A stretch of DNA of 64,000 bases, taken from the NCBI GenBank assembly GCA_965232485.1, contig OZ246975.1, forward strand, positions 62,001 to 126,000. The letters are read 5' to 3'. Origin of the DNA: VXPQ01 sp965232485 (GTDB lineage: Bacteria > Bacteroidota > Rhodothermia > Rhodothermales > VXPQ01). The translations under genes and the position numbers were made by a program. Positions 30,996-40,098 of the stretch are shown in pieces. Under the pieces are notes generated by a model. The model had not been told where the DNA came from. It did no database searches and saw nothing but the letters and a program-made list of their open reading frames with translations. The stretch's first letter is position 1. The number at the start of each line of letters is the position of its first letter.

Positions 30996-31076
30996 TCAAA
31001 ACAGTATGGTGAGCAACACGGCGATGTAGACGGTGGCGAGCGCCGTAACGACGGCGGCGACGGTTCGGATGTTCAT
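30996..31076 (-). CDS. possible 26-residue single-span membrane peptide
   Basis: ATG at 31076 and TGA at 30996-30998. The peptide starts 'MNIRTVAAVVTALAT' and is almost wholly hydrophobic after the Arg, ending 'LLTILF'. That is what a small transmembrane protein looks like. It lies alone in the 179-bp gap between the TPR gene and enolase in the same direction. No clear ribosome site is seen, and a chance ORF cannot be ruled out. Confidence 0.35.
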   Translation of the reverse strand: MNIRTVAAVVTALATVYIAVLLTILF

Positions 31077-31143
31077 GGCGTTTGGCGGGCGGTTTTATGC
31101 GTGACCCGGGTTATCCCTGACGTGCTTCGGACGGCGAGGCGCG

Positions 31144-32496
31144 CTACGGCGCGCGCACGGTGGTCGTTTCGGCAATCCAGGCGTAGCAGCCGTAATCCAC
31201 CTGGTAGGATTCCCCGGGCTCCCAGTTTTTGAAGAAGAGGGCTTCCTGGTCCGGGAAACTGCGCCGGTACGTAGCGATTTTCTGGTTCGCCTGCGCAGCG
31301 ACGCTTGAGTCCCTTGCCCGCGCCAACTCGTAATAATCTACGGCCAGCCAGTACACGGCCCGGTCTTCTCGTTCGAAGCTTCCGCAATTCGATACGGCGG
31401 TAGCGTACAGGTCCCCGATGGCGATATAGGCCACGCCGTAGTTCGCATCAATCTGCGCGGCCTGCCGGAAAAAGGACCGCGCCTGGGATACGGCGCCTTC
31501 CTGTTGCCGGGCGATCCCCAGATTGAACAGAATATCCCGCCGGATCATAGCGTCCGCATCGTCGCCGAGCAAGGTCAGCGCTTCTTCGTAGTAGGATGTG
31601 GCCTGGGCGGCGTTCCCATCCTGAAGGTGCAGTTCGCCAAGGCGGCGGTACGTCAGCGGCGAGGGGTCCATTTCGAGCAGGCGGTCGCCGAGCTCCGCCC
31701 CTTCGTCGCGGTAGCCCAACTCAAGGTAAATGTCGAAGAGCTCTGCGGTTACCTCAATGTTGTCCGGGTCGGTTTCCAGGCGCGTCCGGAGGAATTCAAG
31801 GCGTTCTTCCGGGGTGCTGAATAGCGTGTTGCGTATTTCCGTGAGGTACGCGGCGACGTCCGCATTGTCGGGATAGCATGCTTCCGCCTCGTCGGTCAGG
31901 TTCACTGCGCGTTGCTTTTCGCCGTTTCGGGCGGCGGCGTCAATGATAATGCGCACGTAATACGCATCAATGTTGCACCCGATCATGGCGTACGCCTCGT
32001 TGTAGATCTCCGCAAAGTCGGGCGGGTCGCCGCTCAACGTTTGCTGGTGCTCCTGCAGGAAACGGCCCTTGCGGAGCATCCATTGGGGTTCGTCGAACTC
32101 GATGGCGCTTTCCTTCATGCGGGCAATGGATCGATCAAACCAGACATAGGCTGAATCGAGATAGGCCCGTTTGCCCTCTTCGCTCGGCGATTCCTCGGCC
32201 AGCGCGGCGTAGAGCTCCACGGCGCGTTCGTAATTCCGGTCGTCGTTCCGGGGATAATCGGGCGCATTCTCCAATATCCACTGGAGGTTGGGCAGCGAAC
32301 TCAGATAATTCCTGTTCTTGAAATCCTCGTAGTAGAGGCTGTAATGTACGCCCTTGTCCTGGTCGCTCACGGCGTTCGCCTCGTCGGACTGGGCAAGGAC
32401 GGGCTGCGCCGGTCCGATAGCCCATGCGGCCGCAAGCAATAAAGATGCGATGAGCCCCTTTTTGCAAAGAGGGGCAGGCTTTACGATGCGTCGCAT
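31144..32496 (-). CDS. secreted TPR-repeat protein
   Basis: 450 residues from the ATG at 32496. A signal peptide is visible (about 1-36, ending 'PAQPVLAQ'). Tetratricopeptide repeats occupy most of the rest, clearest between about 230 and 360 ('PDNIEVTAELFDIYLELGYRDEGAEL', 'PLTYRRLGELHLQDGNAAQATSYYEEAL'). The C-terminus has a conserved-looking Cys/Trp stretch. Probably a periplasmic scaffold. It sits in one run with a FadL-like barrel and a DUF4270 lipoprotein. Function unknown. Confidence 0.75.
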   Translation of the reverse strand: MRRIVKPAPLCKKGLIASLLLAAAWAIGPAQPVLAQSDEANAVSDQDKGVHYSLYYEDFKNRNYLSSLPNLQWILENAPDYPRNDDRNYERAVELYAALAEESPSEEGKRAYLDSAYVWFDRSIARMKESAIEFDEPQWMLRKGRFLQEHQQTLSGDPPDFAEIYNEAYAMIGCNIDAYYVRIIIDAAARNGEKQRAVNLTDEAEACYPDNADVAAYLTEIRNTLFSTPEERLEFLRTRLETDPDNIEVTAELFDIYLELGYRDEGAELGDRLLEMDPSPLTYRRLGELHLQDGNAAQATSYYEEALTLLGDDADAMIRRDILFNLGIARQQEGAVSQARSFFRQAAQIDANYGVAYIAIGDLYATAVSNCGSFEREDRAVYWLAVDYYELARARDSSVAAQANQKIATYRRSFPDQEALFFKNWEPGESYQVDYGCYAWIAETTTVRAP

Positions 32497-32553
32497 GATT
32501 AAAGCTCGTCTTGTGAAAAGGAGATGTCTTCCGATGCGGTTACATCCTTGCAA

Positions 32554-33933
32554 TTAACGCAATTTCGGGGTTTGGAACCAGCGTTCGCCAATATTCACCG
32601 ACATGGATAATCGGTAGAATACGTCGCGTACGAGATTGCCGCTGGCGTTGCCGCGGACGCCCGCCTGTATGTTCAGGTCGAGGCGCGCGCCGGGCACGAG
32701 CGCGGGCAAGCCAAAGCCCGCCGACGCCATGGCGGTTTCGATGTTCGCGTTCCTGTCCGGTGAAATATACGCCCGATCCCAGGAAATTCCGAAGCGGTAG
32801 GCAATGCGCGCGGGCCATGCCGCAAGCAGGTCGTTGCCCGCCGGGATAAATTCGAAGCCGGTTCCAATTTGTACGGCGTTCGATAATCCTTGCGCGGTTC
32901 CGGGTCGATAGCCCGGCAAGGGGATGGCGCTTTTCAGATTGGTCCACGGGGCGATCGCGCCGCCCGCCGACAAGGTCCATCGGGCGTCGGGATAATACGC
33001 CACGCCCAGGCCCAGTCGCCAGGGTATATCGATGTCGCCGGCGATGCTTGCGCCCAACGTATCCCGATCAAGATTTATCCCCAGCGAAGTAACCCGTTCG
33101 CCCGAAAGGGTCGCGGGGAGCGTAAACGCGGCGCCCACGCTGACGTAATCATTGTCCGCAAGTACGTTCTGGACGCTGAACAATGCGCCGAACGTGGCCG
33201 AAAATCCGTGCAGCCGCGTCGAGGTTTCAAGATGGGTGTCCAGAAACGCAGGGTCGGAAGGCCCCTCCAGAAAGATGGTTTCCCGTCCGTCGTCGATGAT
33301 GCCGAAAAGGGCATTGAACGAGGCCCCGATACGGACATTGGAGTGCACTTTGTACCCGACCCCGCCGGTAATTTGTTGTATCCCCCCCGATCCGAAAAAA
33401 TTAACGCGGTACCCTACCGTATCGGGCTGGGCCGGATCGCCGGAAAAAAGCGTGCCGTCGTTCCCCACATGGTAGTTCACGCGCGAAAACGGAGCGAATC
33501 CCAACGCCACGCCCAGTTTCCGTTGGAGGATCGGGAAACCGATCTGTATGCCGCTCAGTTGGCCCGACGCCAGACGACTGGCCTCGTCGGCTTCATTGGA
33601 AATCACGAGGCTCTGGTAGGCGAAACCCGCCGAAATGCGCGTGAGCGCCTGATCGGCCCAGGTTCCCGGATTATTCGGGTTTACGTACTGCAGCGAATGG
33701 AGCGCATACCCGGCGTGCCCGATGCCTGCGCCTTGTCCGCCCGTATGAACCTGCAATGCGCCAATGCCGAAGCGAGAATACAAAGAGCCGTCGCGGGCGT
33801 CTTGCGCCCCGGCCGGCGCCGCGGCGAGCATAAGCATGCCGGCGATAAGGCGCAGGACTGCGTACGGCGCCGGCAACCGGACGAAGCGGGCGGCGCCGGA
33901 TCCTGTGCGGAAGAACGGGAGCAAGGGCGTCAT
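32554..33933 (-). CDS. FadL-like outer-membrane beta-barrel protein
   Basis: 459 residues from the ATG at 33933; a TTG at 33954 overlaps the upstream stop and is the alternative. The signal peptide ends near residue 44 ('AAPAGAQ'). The mature part starts 'SLYSRFGIGALQ...GHAGYALHSLQYVNPNNPGTWAD', a pattern typical of Bacteroidota FadL/OmpP1-type barrels, with repeated Gly-aromatic strands and a C-terminal aromatic strand. It may transport hydrophobic compounds or be structural. It is coupled to the DUF4270 gene upstream. Confidence 0.7.
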   Translation of the reverse strand: MTPLLPFFRTGSGAARFVRLPAPYAVLRLIAGMLMLAAAPAGAQDARDGSLYSRFGIGALQVHTGGQGAGIGHAGYALHSLQYVNPNNPGTWADQALTRISAGFAYQSLVISNEADEASRLASGQLSGIQIGFPILQRKLGVALGFAPFSRVNYHVGNDGTLFSGDPAQPDTVGYRVNFFGSGGIQQITGGVGYKVHSNVRIGASFNALFGIIDDGRETIFLEGPSDPAFLDTHLETSTRLHGFSATFGALFSVQNVLADNDYVSVGAAFTLPATLSGERVTSLGINLDRDTLGASIAGDIDIPWRLGLGVAYYPDARWTLSAGGAIAPWTNLKSAIPLPGYRPGTAQGLSNAVQIGTGFEFIPAGNDLLAAWPARIAYRFGISWDRAYISPDRNANIETAMASAGFGLPALVPGARLDLNIQAGVRGNASGNLVRDVFYRLSMSVNIGERWFQTPKLR

Positions 33934-33950
33934 GGCTCGACGGGCTGCGG

Positions 33951-35192
33951 TCAATAAATCGGGGTAAGCGTGATAAATCCGGCAGGCGTCTGCCGGTCGG
34001 CGTCGGCGTCGTACAATAGCACGGGGTTCAGCGAACTGTAATAATAGTAATAACTTGTGTGATCAGAGACCAGGGACGTGGGCAAATTGGCCGGGCTGGG
34101 CATTCGAAGTTCGAATATCATGTCCTCCGCAATGCGATCCTCGATCATGCGGGCCAGCCCGGGGCCTTCGAATACGAAACGGCCTTCCTCGTCTATCGTG
34201 CTCCGGCCCAGCACGGTATAGGCGGTGTCTTCCGGCGCGCGCGTATACAGGTCCAGCGTGCGGAGCATGGGGCGTTCGAAATGCGTCGGCGCGTTTTGCT
34301 GGAGCGTCAGGGTATCCGCCCACAGCATGAAGGTTGCCCGGTTCACAGAAAGCGGCTCGCCCGACGCATGAATGTCGCTGGAGACGGATAGCGAAAATTC
34401 GGGATTGGGTCCAATTCCCGCCTGCATCAGGAACCGGCCTTCGGGGATCGCTGCCGGGGCCGTATGCGCCACGAAGGGATAGGCTCTTCCGACCGGATGG
34501 GAAAGCGAGTCCGAGCCGGTGGAAGCGAACAGGGAAGAACCCTGCGGGCCGAATCCCACCACGGCGTTGCCGGCGATAGGGTCGATCCGGAAACCATGCA
34601 AAAGGTTGCCGACGTTTTCGTTCCTGAGCGTGGCGTCGTGCTCCGAAACCCAGGAATCGGGCAGCGGAACGACGACCAGCGTGTCCGTGGCCTGGAAGGT
34701 GAATTCTGTAATAACCGGTCCGGTGGCGAACGAGGCGCCAATGGATATATCGTCTGTTTTCCAATCCTCGTCGATCTGCCTCAGTGCGGCTTGCATCGTA
34801 CTGGTCGAGTCGCCGTATACATAGGTTCGGCGCAGGCGCAATTCGACGGACTCGACGACGCCTGTCCGAAAATCTTCCGAGGTAAGGGCGGTGACGTCGA
34901 AATATCCCTGTACTTCGTATCGCCCGAGCGCGGGATCGTCCACCATGCCTGTCAGCACGCGCGCGGGCCTGTCGGATGGGGTCCATTCCGTCGCCCGCAA
35001 GGGCGAGAGGGCTTCGACGGTGTTGAGCGGTTCCCCTCCGGCGGCGCCAAGCAGGTCTCCGCCCACGTTGGCGGGATCGTCGCAGGCGACCAGGAGGGCG
35101 CCCATGCATACGCATGCGAACAGGGAGGGCAGTACAGTCTTCACGCGGCCGCAGTGTTGGAACAAGGGATCCGGTAGCATGAGGAACGACAT
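33951..35192 (-). CDS. DUF4270-like lipoprotein
   Basis: 413 residues from the ATG at 35192 (ATG at 35180 possible). The lipobox is 'LLVAC' with the lipidated Cys at residue 37, followed by 'DDPANVGGDLLG', close to the N-terminus of DUF4270 lipoproteins. The rest is beta-rich ('VVESVELRLRRTYVYGDS') with a run of five Tyr near the end ('HTSYYYYYSS'). DUF4270 genes are often beside glycogen-synthase-like genes in Bacteroidota, exactly as here. Function unknown; anchored in the envelope. Confidence 0.75.
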   Translation of the reverse strand: MSFLMLPDPLFQHCGRVKTVLPSLFACVCMGALLVACDDPANVGGDLLGAAGGEPLNTVEALSPLRATEWTPSDRPARVLTGMVDDPALGRYEVQGYFDVTALTSEDFRTGVVESVELRLRRTYVYGDSTSTMQAALRQIDEDWKTDDISIGASFATGPVITEFTFQATDTLVVVPLPDSWVSEHDATLRNENVGNLLHGFRIDPIAGNAVVGFGPQGSSLFASTGSDSLSHPVGRAYPFVAHTAPAAIPEGRFLMQAGIGPNPEFSLSVSSDIHASGEPLSVNRATFMLWADTLTLQQNAPTHFERPMLRTLDLYTRAPEDTAYTVLGRSTIDEEGRFVFEGPGLARMIEDRIAEDMIFELRMPSPANLPTSLVSDHTSYYYYYSSLNPVLLYDADADRQTPAGFITLTPIY

Positions 35193-35297
35193 CGACCGGA
35201 TTTTATTGCGAAAAGGGAAAAGTCGCGTATGCGTAAAACGCACAAGTGTTCCCTGCAAGGCGCATGCACAAGCGAGCCAGTTACGTATTTTACGTAT

Positions 35298-36065
35298 TCA
35301 GGCGGCGGCCTTGCGCAGCAACTGTTCGTACGCCGACCGGGCTGTTTCGCATTGTTCGCCGGGCGTATCCCCAAAAGATAATGCGCCGGCCGGCGCGTCC
35401 TCGCTTTGCGGGAGGGAGATGGTGGCGTCCGCAAACAGACTGCCGATGTGGTTCGGGCTTTTGCCGACAAGAGACGCTCCGAGGTCCAGGCGTTCGGCTT
35501 CCGCGAACGCTTCGTCGATCGCGGCGTCGAAAGGCGCCGGGTGCGGCGTGAATACGCTTTGCGCGTCCCCGAAAATGTCGTCTCCGGCGTATTCGGTGTG
35601 CAATAGCATGGGGACGAAACCGCTCAACCAGCCGAACGCATGAATGACGTCCGGGGTCCAGCCCAGTTTACGGATTGTTTCGAGCGAGGCCCGCCCAAAA
35701 AACAGCGCCCGCTCTATGTTGTCTTCAAAAAATTGCGGGTTCTGGGCCGTTCGATACACGCCTTTTCGCTTGAAGTAATGATTGTTGTCCATGAAATAGA
35801 CTTGCAAGCGGATTCCCGGAATAGAGGCCACTTTCACCTTGAGCGTTTCCGAGCGGGCGCCCATTTTGATGCGCGTTCCCGAAAGGCGAATTACCTCGTG
35901 CAGGCGATTCTTGCGCTCGCTGACGACGCCGTACCGGGGCATCATAATGCGCATTTCGTATTCTCCCTCGCTGTGGAGTTGCTCGGAGAGGCTTCGAACT
36001 ATGGCTGCGGCGCCTGAAGATTTACAAAAAGGAGTGACTTCATCGGATACGAAGAGAATCTTCAT
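35298..36065 (-). CDS. glycogen/starch synthase-like protein, GT5 half only
   Basis: 255 residues from the ATG at 36065; the ATG fits the family start 'MKILFVSDEVTPFCKSSGAA'. It matches the N-terminal GT5 Rossmann half of glycogen synthase, with 'MMPRYGVVSERKNRLHEV' and 'DVIHAFGWLSGFVPMLL', but the second half with the 'EPCGL'-like acceptor region is absent. The family of ~270-residue proteins in Bacteroidota has the same length, so this is not a recent truncation. The key ADP-glucose residues of the C-lobe are missing, so activity as a synthase is doubtful. A good promoter lies upstream. Confidence 0.8.
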   Translation of the reverse strand: MKILFVSDEVTPFCKSSGAAAIVRSLSEQLHSEGEYEMRIMMPRYGVVSERKNRLHEVIRLSGTRIKMGARSETLKVKVASIPGIRLQVYFMDNNHYFKRKGVYRTAQNPQFFEDNIERALFFGRASLETIRKLGWTPDVIHAFGWLSGFVPMLLHTEYAGDDIFGDAQSVFTPHPAPFDAAIDEAFAEAERLDLGASLVGKSPNHIGSLFADATISLPQSEDAPAGALSFGDTPGEQCETARSAYEQLLRKAAA

Positions 36066-36118
36066 CGGATTGGTGTGCCAGAATGCGTAACGATCAAAAC
36101 GAGGTTGCACGTAGCCGA

Positions 36119-36150
36119 AAAAGATACTGAAAACGAACCAATTTTTCAAA
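36119..36150 (-). promoter_or_regulatory. Bacteroidota-type promoter for the GT5 gene
   Basis: On the minus strand TTTG (36147-36150) is followed by exactly 20 nt and TATCTTTT (36119-36126), one base off TAnnTTTG. A transcript starting about 7 nt further would have a leader near 45 nt before the ATG at 36065. This suggests the glycogen-synthase-like gene has its own promoter and starts a unit running into DUF4270 and beyond. Confidence 0.5.
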
Positions 36151-36183
36151 TTTTGGCGGAAGAGAAGCCTTTTTGCCGCCGGA

Positions 36184-39100
36184 TCACGGTTCCTGCCCCT
36201 CGCGCTGAAGTATCTCGAAATAGCGCCGGATCCGTTCTTCGAAGTCGGGCGCGTAGCCGCTTTCGAGGGCCCGGATGAGGTCGCGATGCAGTTTGTCCGC
36301 AGGGTCTTCGGGCAGGGCGTCGGGGGGCGCGGCGCGCGGCATGTCTTGTCCCTCGCGCGCTTCCCTCCGCCGTTCTCGGCCCCGTTCCTGCATGGAGCGC
36401 TGGGCGTCCAGCAGGCGTTGCAGAATCTGGCGTTGCCGTTCGATCATTTGCGGGGCTACGCGCCGCGTTTCCAGTTCGCGCAACGTTTTTTCCATGTCGT
36501 CGGCGATTTTGTCCAGGTCGCCCAGCAATTTACCGCGGGCTTCCGGGTTGCGCCGCACCTGTCCCAGTTGATCCCGTATGGCTTGTTGTTGCGCGCGCAT
36601 TTGTTGCAGGCGCTGTTCCATATTGTTTCCGAGACGATTGCCTTGCAGGTCGTTCAGGAATTGCTGGATTTGCTGGTTCAGTTGCTGTTGTTGCTGCGCC
36701 ATTTGCTGCATTTGCCGGAGGACCTGCTGCATGCTGTCGCCTCCGCCAGATCCCTGCTGATTCATAAGCTGGTCGAGTACGCCGGCGAGCAGCAAGGCCA
36801 GTTCGTTCAAGTGCATCATAGAGGCGGTCTGATGGCCGCCCGCCTCGCCGACGGCTCGATCCGTCATGGCGCTTGTGGCTTGCTCCATTTCCATGAGCGC
36901 CTGTCCCGACAGGCGTTGCACTTCCCGGCTGAGCTGGGGAATGTTTTTTTCAAGGCTTCTGAGAGAGTCGATGACCGTAGCGAATCCCGCCGATAAGGCG
37001 TCCTGAAGGCGGGCGTCCTCCCGCAGCGAGGGCTGATTCGAAACGTGCTCCAGGAGGTTTTTGCGGAGCGCTTCCTGTTCCTGCGAGAGCGTGAGCACAT
37101 CGCCGAGCGCCCGCCGCAGCCCCGCAAGGTTGATTTGCCGTTGCGCGCCCTGCATGCTGGCTTGCATGGCGGCCAGGTCGTTTTGGAGTCGCCGAAACCA
37201 TTGCTGCATGCGTTGCTGCCCGGATTGCGCTTCGTTCAGCTGATCGGAGCGCAATTGATCGGCATTTTCCATCAATTGCCGCGGCATGTCTTGCTCTTGC
37301 ATTGAGCGGTTCAGTTCTTGCATGTCGCGGGCCGGGCCATGCTGCATTTCTTCGATCCGCTGTTGCGCTTCGTCCATTAATTCTTCCAATTGCTGCATTT
37401 CCTCTACGGCGCTTTCCTGCCGTTGCGCGAGCTGTTCCTGTTCGGAAGGTTCTTGCGGCGCTCCGGTTTCGTCTTCGCCCGCGGGCGTTTCCGGGGCCTG
37501 TTCGGAAGGCGCGTTGGCTTCGTCCGCCGGATTCTCCGTTTCTTGCTGCTGTTGCAGCCCGGCGGTTTCTTCCTCCATGCGTTCTTGCTGGCGAGCCAGT
37601 TCTTCGGCCCTGCGCGCCGCTTCTTCCAGGCTTTGCTGCGCGCGCAGATTTTTGAACAATTCGAGGGTTCGCTCCAGGCGCTGCTGGTACTGCGTTTCGC
37701 TGAATTCGAACTGCTCGATGGCTTCCTGAATCTGCGTCAGGTCCATGCCGGCGATAGCCTCCTGCAATTGCGCCATCGCCTCCCGGAATTCAGGCGAATC
37801 AATTTCCTCGACGACTTGTTGCAGTTCCTGGTACAGCGAAAGCGTTTCGTCGCTTAGCAGATTGTTGCGCTCGGCGGTGCGATTCATGGATTCGACCTGC
37901 TCGGCGAGATCGTTTACCTGTTCCTCCATGTGTTGCTGCTGTCGTTCGATCTGCTCCAGCTGTCGCTGGTCTTCCCAGTCCGCGCGCTGTTTGTTGCGCA
38001 CTTCGTCGCGCAGTTCATCGAATTGTTCGTCCAGTTGCTCCGCCTGATCCATGATGTCCAGGAGCCGGGATTCGACGCCTTCCTGCTCCTCGCGCAAGGA
38101 TTCGTACCGTTCAGCGAGCGACGGCGTCCGGAGGAATCGCGGCGCCGTTTGCGCAGCCTTGTAGCCTGCCCAGGCGTCATTGTCGCGCACGCGCACGAAA
38201 TATTCGATCACGTCTCCCGGGACGGGGTCGAGGGAAGTGGTTTCGCCGATAAGCCAGTCGTACGTCAGGCGTTGATCCGGCAAGCGCGGATCGGCGAGGG
38301 GCAACGGAATTTTTTCGAACGTATCGGAAGGCTCGCCGAAACGGCTTTCCGAAAGCCGGTAGAAAAGCGCGAGGTCGTGGAATCCGAAGTCGTCCCGGAT
38401 GATGCCTTCGAGCGTGCGTTGCAGCGTTTCGTCCAGCAGGGCGTCCGGCTCCGGGCGCGCCAGCAGGATGGACGGCGCACGGTCTTCCTCGACGGAAATG
38501 GCATATTCAATGGGGTCATGGTTCTGCGCGCCCCGGGCGTTTTCCAGCACGATCCGGTATGCCCCGTTTCGGGTTATCGCGAAGGCGCCCGCCGCGCGTC
38601 CGTCGTTTATTTCGAGCGGGGCGGAGGCGCCGTCGTCGAAGGCTATGACGGCGCGGACGGTTTCGGAGCCGCCGAGGGCCAGGTCAAGTTCCACCCGCGT
38701 GCCCGGCAATCCCGCCACATCGCCCATGTCCGGGTCCAGTTGCCGCACGGGCAGGCCGGCGTAGGCTGGAGGACGCAGGGTAATCCGAAGACTGCGGACC
38801 AGGGGGTAGTCGATGATGGATACGCGACGCCACGCGCTGGCTACGGACGCCGCCGTCACGCGATAGCGCAGAGGTCGCCGGACATTCTCTATTTCATGTC
38901 GGAAGACGCCGGTTGAATCTTCCCGCATGCGCAGGGTCTCAATGTGGTCTTCGTTTTCGCGCCGGATTGCTATTTCGAGGATGTCGGGCCGTTCTTTCCC
39001 TGTCGCGCGGGCTTCGATAGTCAGTGTGGATCCCTTGGGTATTTCGACGTCGCCGGGCGTTACGTCGAGTTGGAACGGGACCGGTCGGTCGAAGTGGGCG

Positions 39101-39678
39101 CCGGGCGAAAGGAGGCGGGCCGAGGCGCCCGTGAAGGTTCCGGGGGCGGCGGCAAGGAAGGCCAGCAACAAAATGACAGGGACGGCTGCAAAGCGCAGGC
39201 TCCGTTTCGCTTTGGAAAAGTCGACCGCGGTTTCGAACGGAACCGCATCGACTTCGGCGCCCAGCATATGCACGGCCTCATCCAGCAGGGGCGGTGGAGC
39301 GTCGCTGTGCCGCCCTTCCGCAAGGTCCAGCAGGTTTACGAGGCGGTCCCCGACGCGCGGCATGCGTTGTTCGATCTCGCGGGCGACGATCCGGAGGGGA
39401 CGGTCGCGCAAAAGTCCCGACAGAATCAGCAGCGGACGTATCAGGAACCAGGACAATAGGCCCAGCGAAGCACACCCGATTATCCAGAGAAGCGCGCCTC
39501 GGGGCGTTGCGTCCAGCCGCCATCCCGCCTCAATGAGCGTCGCCGCAAGCCACAGTCCCGCCACGGCGCCCGCGGTCAGAACGCATCCGAAAAGAAATTC
39601 GGATAGTGTCATGCGCCGGGCCGTGGCGCGCAGGCGCCCTCGAATGCGCTGCAGAAGTTCAGAAGATTTGTCGAGCAT
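36184..39678 (-). CDS. giant coiled-coil membrane protein, DUF4175-like
   Basis: 1164 residues with ATG at 39678. Two or three membrane segments are near the N-terminus (about 28-48, 58-80 and 150-168), then a beta-rich periplasmic part (about 180-520). Residues ~540-1160 are an extended, extremely Gln/Glu-rich coiled coil ('QQQQLNQQIQQFLND', 'EQLAQRQESAVEEMQQLEEL'). The layout matches the DUF4175 family of Bacteroidota and Alphaproteobacteria. Function unknown; a structural or envelope-spanning role is plausible. The Gln-rich section is low complexity, so database hits there should be treated with care. Confidence 0.72.
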   Translation of the reverse strand: MLDKSSELLQRIRGRLRATARRMTLSEFLFGCVLTAGAVAGLWLAATLIEAGWRLDATPRGALLWIIGCASLGLLSWFLIRPLLILSGLLRDRPLRIVAREIEQRMPRVGDRLVNLLDLAEGRHSDAPPPLLDEAVHMLGAEVDAVPFETAVDFSKAKRSLRFAAVPVILLLAFLAAAPGTFTGASARLLSPGAHFDRPVPFQLDVTPGDVEIPKGSTLTIEARATGKERPDILEIAIRRENEDHIETLRMREDSTGVFRHEIENVRRPLRYRVTAASVASAWRRVSIIDYPLVRSLRITLRPPAYAGLPVRQLDPDMGDVAGLPGTRVELDLALGGSETVRAVIAFDDGASAPLEINDGRAAGAFAITRNGAYRIVLENARGAQNHDPIEYAISVEEDRAPSILLARPEPDALLDETLQRTLEGIIRDDFGFHDLALFYRLSESRFGEPSDTFEKIPLPLADPRLPDQRLTYDWLIGETTSLDPVPGDVIEYFVRVRDNDAWAGYKAAQTAPRFLRTPSLAERYESLREEQEGVESRLLDIMDQAEQLDEQFDELRDEVRNKQRADWEDQRQLEQIERQQQHMEEQVNDLAEQVESMNRTAERNNLLSDETLSLYQELQQVVEEIDSPEFREAMAQLQEAIAGMDLTQIQEAIEQFEFSETQYQQRLERTLELFKNLRAQQSLEEAARRAEELARQQERMEEETAGLQQQQETENPADEANAPSEQAPETPAGEDETGAPQEPSEQEQLAQRQESAVEEMQQLEELMDEAQQRIEEMQHGPARDMQELNRSMQEQDMPRQLMENADQLRSDQLNEAQSGQQRMQQWFRRLQNDLAAMQASMQGAQRQINLAGLRRALGDVLTLSQEQEALRKNLLEHVSNQPSLREDARLQDALSAGFATVIDSLRSLEKNIPQLSREVQRLSGQALMEMEQATSAMTDRAVGEAGGHQTASMMHLNELALLLAGVLDQLMNQQGSGGGDSMQQVLRQMQQMAQQQQQLNQQIQQFLNDLQGNRLGNNMEQRLQQMRAQQQAIRDQLGQVRRNPEARGKLLGDLDKIADDMEKTLRELETRRVAPQMIERQRQILQRLLDAQRSMQERGRERRREAREGQDMPRAAPPDALPEDPADKLHRDLIRALESGYAPDFEERIRRYFEILQREGQEP

Positions 39679-39805
39679 GCCGAAGAAACCGCCAGGAACG
39701 ATTTTTCATGTACCGCATCGCGCCGAGGGAGTTTCCCGACATTGCTCGCCGTCCGGCATTATAGTTCCGGTATTCGTATCTTGGCGGCGGAGCCATGCGA
39801 TGTAT

Positions 39806-40071
39806 TTAAGGAAGCTCTGATTAACTCCACTTTGATCAGCGCTTCACTTTCACGCGTAAAAAACGACATGATGGCGTTATTGAAATCAGCGAAAAACACG
39901 GCGGATTCGGGTTGTCGCGGTCGTGAAGCGCCCTTCGGGAGGCAGAGAGGGGCACGCTGGCCGTGTCATTCCTCATTACGCGGAGCCGCCACACTACCTT
40001 CTTCGTCATTCCTTGCCAGCGCGCGCCTGTCAGCCTCTGAATCTTTGCGGATTTAATCAGAGTATCCTTAA
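39806..40071 (-). mobile_element. MITE-like element, copy 2 (266 bp, inverted)
   Basis: It has exactly the same length as copy 1, in the opposite orientation. Ends are TTAAGGAAGCTCTGATTAA (39806-39824) and TTAATCAGAGTATCCTTAA (40053-40071). The internal inverted repeat is more decayed than in copy 1. It fills most of the 420-bp gap between two divergent genes and ends 27 bp before glgC, so it lies within the likely promoter zone of both. The rest of this gap (39679-39805, 40072-40098) shows no clear motif. Confidence 0.82.
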
Positions 40072-40098
40072 TAACGAATTCAAGGCGTTTTCAGTATT

